A stretch of DNA of 9,273 nucleotides, taken from positions 44,605 to 53,877 of the forward strand of contig DHIO01000012.1 of the NCBI GenBank assembly GCA_002403855.1. The letters are read 5' to 3'. The position numbers and the translations under genes are program-made. Positions 5,909 through 9,273 of this stretch are shown in pieces. Each line of letters starts with the position of its first letter. Position 1 is the stretch's first letter. Origin of the DNA: Acidimicrobiia bacterium UBA4744. Lineage in GTDB: Bacteria > Actinomycetota > Acidimicrobiia > Spongiisociales > UBA4744. A model generated the notes under the pieces. That model ran no database searches. It saw only the letters and a list, made by a program, of their open reading frames with translations, and had not been told where the DNA came from.

Positions 5909-7459
5909 GTGGGAACCGAAGAACGTATTGAAGACCTGCGCAGGCTACGCGAGGAAGCGCTGCACGCCGGAAGCCAGCGGGCCATCGACCGTCAGCACGA
6001 GCAGGGCAAACTGACCGCCCGTGAACGCCTCGAATTGCTGCTGGACAAAGGGTCGTTCCAGGAGACCGACATGCTGGTGCGTCACCATGCGATCGGCTTC
6101 GGCATCGAGGCCGAACGGCCGACCGGTGACGCGGTCGTCACCGGATGGGGAACAATCGAGGGGCGCACCGTCTTCGTGTTCGCCGAGGATTTCACCGTGT
6201 TCGGTGGCAGCCTGGGAAGAGCCGTCAGCGAGAAGATCTGCAAGGTCATGGACATGGCGCTCCGCGTCGGGGCCCCGCTGATCGGGCTCAAGGATTCCGG
6301 AGGAGCCCGCATTCAGGAAGGAGTTGCCTCCCTCGACGGCTACGGAAGGATCTTCGAGCGCAACGTGCGCGCATCGGGCGTTATCCCGCAGATATCGGTA
6401 ATCATGGGTCCCTGTGCAGGCGGCGCGGTCTACTCGCCGGCGATCACCGACTTCGTCTATCAGGTGGATGGATCCAGCCACCTCTTCATCACCGGTCCGG
6501 ACGTCATCAAGGCGGTCACCGGCGAAGAGGTGACCTTTGAAGAACTTGGTGGGGCACTCACCCACGCCGGGACATCCGGTGTGACTCACTTCGTGTCCGA
6601 CGACGGCGCCTCGGCCCTCGAAGAGGTCCGCTACCTGGTGTCGTACCTGCCGCAGAACAACATGGAGGTTCCGCCCTACTTCACCCCCGTCGATGTTCCG
6701 GACCGAATGCACGACGAATTGGACTCGATCATTCCGGACTCGGCCAACCAGCCCTACGACATGGTCAGGCTCATCGAGCACGTGGTAGACGAAGGCGACT
6801 TCTATCAGGTCCACGAGCACTGGGCCCAGAACATCGTGGTCGGGTTTGCCCGGCTCGACGGATACACGGTGGGAGTCGTGGGCAACCAACCGTCTGCTCT
6901 GGCCGGAACCCTCGATATCGAAGCGTCCGAAAAGGGAGCCAGGTTCGTGCGCTTCTGCGATGCCTTCAACATCCCCCTCGTCGTCTTCGTCGACGTTCCC
7001 GGATTCCTTCCCGGCGTGGGACAGGAACACGGGGGAATCATCCGCCACGGCGCCAAACTGCTCTATGCCTTCAGCGAAGCAACCGTCCCGCGCTTATCGG
7101 TCATCACTCGCAAGGCCTACGGCGGCGCGTACGTCGTCATGAACTCGCGCAGCATCAGGGCCGACGGCGTGTTCGCGTGGCCTTCGGCCGAGATCGCCGT
7201 GATGGGAGCGCAAGGAGCGGTCAATGTGATCTTCCGCCGGGAGATCGCAGGTTCAGACGAGGGGGAACTGCGCCGAAAAGAGCTCATCTCCGAATACGAG
7301 GAGCGGTTCAACAACCCCTACCGTGCCGCCGAGTTGGGATTGGTCGACGAGGTGATCGAACCGCGGCAAACGCGTCCCAAACTCATCAGATCCCTCGAAA
7401 TGCTCCGCAACAAACGAGAGTCGCTGCCACCCAAGAAGCACGGGAACATTCCGCTGTGA
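5909..7459 (+). CDS. Acyl-CoA carboxylase carboxyltransferase (beta) subunit, propionyl-CoA carboxylase-like
   Basis: Transfers the carboxyl group from carboxybiotin to acyl-CoA, giving methylmalonyl-CoA from propionyl-CoA or malonyl-CoA from acetyl-CoA. It has 516 residues, usual for AccD5/PccB proteins. The N-terminal crotonase half includes KLTARERLELLLD (34-46), DSGGARIQEGV (129-139) and GPCAGGAVYSPAITDF (167-182), whose glycines form the CoA-side oxyanion hole. The C-terminal half includes VPGFLPGVGQEHGGIIRHGAK (363-383, biotin side) and YGGAYVVMNSR (404-414). Asp419 in RADGVFAWPSAEIAVMG lines up with the Asp of PccB/AccD5 proteins linked to acyl-chain preference, suggesting a propionyl-CoA-type pocket. 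The protein ends in the usual KKHGNIPL. The frame extends open to 5750 inside birA, but GTG 5909 is the only sensible start: the family N-terminus begins there and no other in-frame ATG/GTG lies in the gap. Its ribosome site is weak (GGGG six bases upstream). The alpha subunit follows after 33 bases. Confidence 0.94.
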   Translation: MGTEERIEDLRRLREEALHAGSQRAIDRQHEQGKLTARERLELLLDKGSFQETDMLVRHHAIGFGIEAERPTGDAVVTGWGTIEGRTVFVFAEDFTVFGGSLGRAVSEKICKVMDMALRVGAPLIGLKDSGGARIQEGVASLDGYGRIFERNVRASGVIPQISVIMGPCAGGAVYSPAITDFVYQVDGSSHLFITGPDVIKAVTGEEVTFEELGGALTHAGTSGVTHFVSDDGASALEEVRYLVSYLPQNNMEVPPYFTPVDVPDRMHDELDSIIPDSANQPYDMVRLIEHVVDEGDFYQVHEHWAQNIVVGFARLDGYTVGVVGNQPSALAGTLDIEASEKGARFVRFCDAFNIPLVVFVDVPGFLPGVGQEHGGIIRHGAKLLYAFSEATVPRLSVITRKAYGGAYVVMNSRSIRADGVFAWPSAEIAVMGAQGAVNVIFRREIAGSDEGELRRKELISEYEERFNNPYRAAELGLVDEVIEPRQTRPKLIRSLEMLRNKRESLPPKKHGNIPL

Positions 7460-7478
7460 ACCACGACCCGGACGCTCG

Positions 7479-7483
7479 AGGAG
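7479..7483 (+). promoter_or_regulatory. Ribosome binding site of the carboxylase alpha subunit
   Basis: AGGAG (part of GAGGAG) lies nine bases before the ATG at 7493, within the 33-base spacer after the beta-subunit TGA. It supports this ATG and independent initiation on a shared message. No terminator-like hairpin lies in the spacer. Confidence 0.7.
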
Positions 7484-7492
7484 TCTCATAGC

Positions 7493-9250
7493 ATGCCCGA
7501 CATCCGCTCCATGCTGGTCGCCAACCGTGGCGAGATCGCGGTTCGCATCATCAGATCGGCTCAGGAGATGGGCGTGCGGACGGTCGCGGTGTACTCCGAA
7601 CTGGATCGTGATGCCCTGCACGTCGACCTCGCCGATGAAGCGTGGAATATCGGGCCGGCGCCGGCGGCGCAGTCGTACCTGAACATCGATCGCATCATCG
7701 AGGTGGCACGCGAAGCAGGAACCGACGCAATCCACCCCGGCTACGGATTCCTGGCCGAAAACGCAACGTTTGCCGAAAGGATCATCGAGGCGGGCATCAC
7801 CTGGGTGGGACCACCGCCGGAGGCAATCGCGATCATGGGCGACAAGATCGCCTCTCGGAACGCGGCGGCGGAGGCGAAGGTCGACAACGTCCCCGGCACC
7901 CTGGAACCTCTCGGATCTGCCGACGACGTCCGCGCCGCCGCCGAGGAATTCGGCTACCCCGTGGTCATCAAAGCTGCACACGGAGGTGGCGGCAAGGGCT
8001 TGCGGGTCGTTGAAGACGAACAAGAACTGGACTCGGCTTTCGAAGGGGCCCGTCGGGAAGCCGATGCTTATTTTGGCGATCCAGAAGTCTACGTAGAGAA
8101 GTACCTCGATAACCCTCGCCATATCGAGGCCCAGGTCCTATGCGACGATCACGGACACGCGGTATTCCTCGGAGAAAGGGATTGCTCGGTGCAACGCCGG
8201 CACCAGAAGCTCATCGAGGAAACGCCGTCCCCCGGTCTAGACGACAAGAGCCGGAGCCGCCTGGGCAAGGCGGCGATCGCGGTCGCCAAGGCCTGCGGCT
8301 ACCGCAATGCCGGCACCGTGGAATTCCTCATGGACGGCTCCGGCGCCTTCCATTTCCTGGAGATGAACACTCGCCTCCAGGTCGAGCACACGGTAACCGA
8401 GATGGTGACGGGCATCGACATCGTCCAGCAGCAACTGAAGATCGCCCAAGGCGAGCCGCTCTCGATCAACCGGGTCCGGACCACGGGTCATGCGATCGAA
8501 TTCCGCATCAATGCCGAAGATCCCGGCCGTGACTTCTTGCCGAGTCCCGGACGGGTCGCCGAGTACCGGGAACCGGCCGGTCTCGGGGTCCGGGTCGACA
8601 GCTGGATCCGGCCGGGTACCAGAATCAGCCAGTACTACGACAACCTCATGGCGAAGCTGGTCGTGTGGGGGCCGACCCGAACCGAAGCGATCAACCGGGC
8701 CCGCCGGGCCCTCAACGAGTTTCACATCCGAGGGGTGGCCACCACGATTCCCGCCCATATCCGGGTCCTGGAGCATCCGACCTTCGTCGAGGGAACTCAC
8801 CACACTCGATGGGCGGAAGATGATCTCGACCTTTCCGGTATTGCCCGGCCGACCGCCCCGGCACTTCCCGAAGAGGAAGCGCTGGCCCGGCGGGAGATCA
8901 CCGTCGAGATCGGTGGTCGACGGTATCTGGTCACCTACTGGATGCCGGATCTCCAACCGGCCGGTTCGGGACAGAGACCGGCACCCCGGCGAAAGCCTCC
9001 CAAGCTCTCCCAACCGGCCGGCGCCAACTCCGGCGAGGCGGGTGTGATAACCGCTCCTATGCAAGGGACCATCGTCAAGGTCAACACCGAGGCGGGCAAC
9101 AGCATCAACGCCGGAGAGCCGGTCTGTGTCCTGGAAGCCATGAAGATGGAGAACGAGGTCCGCAGCCCGGTCGAGGGGGAGGTCGTCGACCTGCGAGTTC
9201 GTCCCGGCGACACCGTGTCCAGCGGCCAGGTGATCGCGATCATTCGGTAG
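7493..9250 (+). CDS. Acyl-CoA carboxylase alpha subunit: biotin carboxylase fused to biotin carboxyl carrier domain
   Basis: Carboxylates its own biotin with bicarbonate and ATP, then delivers it to the beta subunit. It has 585 residues, close to actinobacterial AccA3-type subunits. Order: biotin carboxylase N-domain (about 1-114, MLVANRGEIAVRIIR, HPGYGFLAEN), ATP-grasp (115-325) with GDK (116-118), Lys160, glycine-rich loop HGGGGKG (163-169), FLEMNTRLQVEHTVTE (288-303), then the C-domain with FRINAEDP (337-344) including Arg338. A proline/basic-rich linker (about 485-510) leads to the biotin carrier domain (about 516-585) with EAMKMENE; Lys551 (codon 9143-9145) is the biotinylation site. All expected catalytic residues I checked are present. 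Start ATG at 7493 with AGGAG nine bases upstream. The TAG stop runs straight into a heptamer repeat at 9249. BirA is the expected modifying enzyme. In actinobacteria one alpha subunit can serve several beta subunits, so it may not be dedicated to this partner. Confidence 0.96.
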   Translation: MPDIRSMLVANRGEIAVRIIRSAQEMGVRTVAVYSELDRDALHVDLADEAWNIGPAPAAQSYLNIDRIIEVAREAGTDAIHPGYGFLAENATFAERIIEAGITWVGPPPEAIAIMGDKIASRNAAAEAKVDNVPGTLEPLGSADDVRAAAEEFGYPVVIKAAHGGGGKGLRVVEDEQELDSAFEGARREADAYFGDPEVYVEKYLDNPRHIEAQVLCDDHGHAVFLGERDCSVQRRHQKLIEETPSPGLDDKSRSRLGKAAIAVAKACGYRNAGTVEFLMDGSGAFHFLEMNTRLQVEHTVTEMVTGIDIVQQQLKIAQGEPLSINRVRTTGHAIEFRINAEDPGRDFLPSPGRVAEYREPAGLGVRVDSWIRPGTRISQYYDNLMAKLVVWGPTRTEAINRARRALNEFHIRGVATTIPAHIRVLEHPTFVEGTHHTRWAEDDLDLSGIARPTAPALPEEEALARREITVEIGGRRYLVTYWMPDLQPAGSGQRPAPRRKPPKLSQPAGANSGEAGVITAPMQGTIVKVNTEAGNSINAGEPVCVLEAMKMENEVRSPVEGEVVDLRVRPGDTVSSGQVIAIIR

Positions 9251-9273
9251 GTTTCGGGTTTCAGGTTTCAGGT
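9249..9273 (+). repeat. Short tandem heptamer repeat (three and a half units) at the right edge
   Basis: Units AGGTTTC (9249-9255), GGGTTTC (9256-9262), AGGTTTC (9263-9269) and a partial AGGT to the window end. It overlaps the last two bases of the TAG stop of the carboxylase alpha gene. Bases 9250-9269 are identical to the reverse complement of 1-20, so the two edges are inverted copies, and each has the same orientation relative to the gene it follows. The array continues beyond the window. Function unknown. Confidence 0.85.

Noticed and set aside
5945..7048. A 367-residue open frame on the minus strand inside the carboxyltransferase gene
   Set aside because: Antisense shadow of a conserved gene; long stop-free antisense frames are expected at this GC content. 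No motif or ribosome site supports it.
7253..8122. A 289-residue open frame on the minus strand across the beta-alpha junction
   Set aside because: Lies opposite conserved catalytic segments of both carboxylase genes and shows no family features.

Overview
The window is GC-rich and reads as a chromosomal piece of a high-GC actinobacterium, probably an uncultured lineage (Acidimicrobiia-like, inferred only from style). Supporting signs are the acyl-CoA carboxylase with fused biotin carboxylase/biotin carrier alpha subunit, an LCP protein with a LytR_C tail, several GTG starts, and birA divergent from the carboxyltransferase gene as in Mycobacterium. It is almost fully coding. No intergenic gap exceeds about 105 bases. 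I saw no tRNA, rRNA, CRISPR array, transposase or phage gene.

Left block, minus strand, read from 5857 down to 26: birA (biotin protein ligase), a dienelactone-hydrolase-fold protein that has lost its catalytic residues, an LCP cell-wall ligase, UDP-glucose/GDP-mannose 6-dehydrogenase, a family 2 glycosyltransferase, and a GalE-like NAD-dependent epimerase. Gaps are short (about 30 to 105 bases) and the last two genes overlap by 4 bases, so this looks like one operon or two. The last four genes fit the making and wall attachment of an acidic cell-surface polysaccharide: UGDH makes a uronic-acid nucleotide sugar, the epimerase could interconvert sugar nucleotides, the GT2 enzyme transfers sugar to lipid or glycan, and LCP attaches finished polymer to the wall.

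Right block, plus strand, 5909 to 9250: carboxyltransferase beta subunit (AccD/PccB type), then the biotin carboxylase/BCCP alpha subunit. Together they form an acyl-CoA (propionyl- or acetyl-CoA) carboxylase. BirA, divergently encoded across a 51-base gap, would biotinylate Lys551 of the alpha subunit. The gap holds an imperfect 8-9-8 inverted repeat that also covers the birA Shine-Dalgarno.

Both ends of the window are short tandem heptamers (GGGTTTC/AGGTTTC on the G-rich strand). They sit directly after the stop codons of the outermost genes and are inverted relative to each other, with a 20-base exact match. The likeliest reading is a contig broken at a dispersed intergenic repeat. No undescribed defence or mobile system is evident. 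The most unusual items are the inactive-looking hydrolase, the terminal heptamer repeats, and the two palindromes over start sites.
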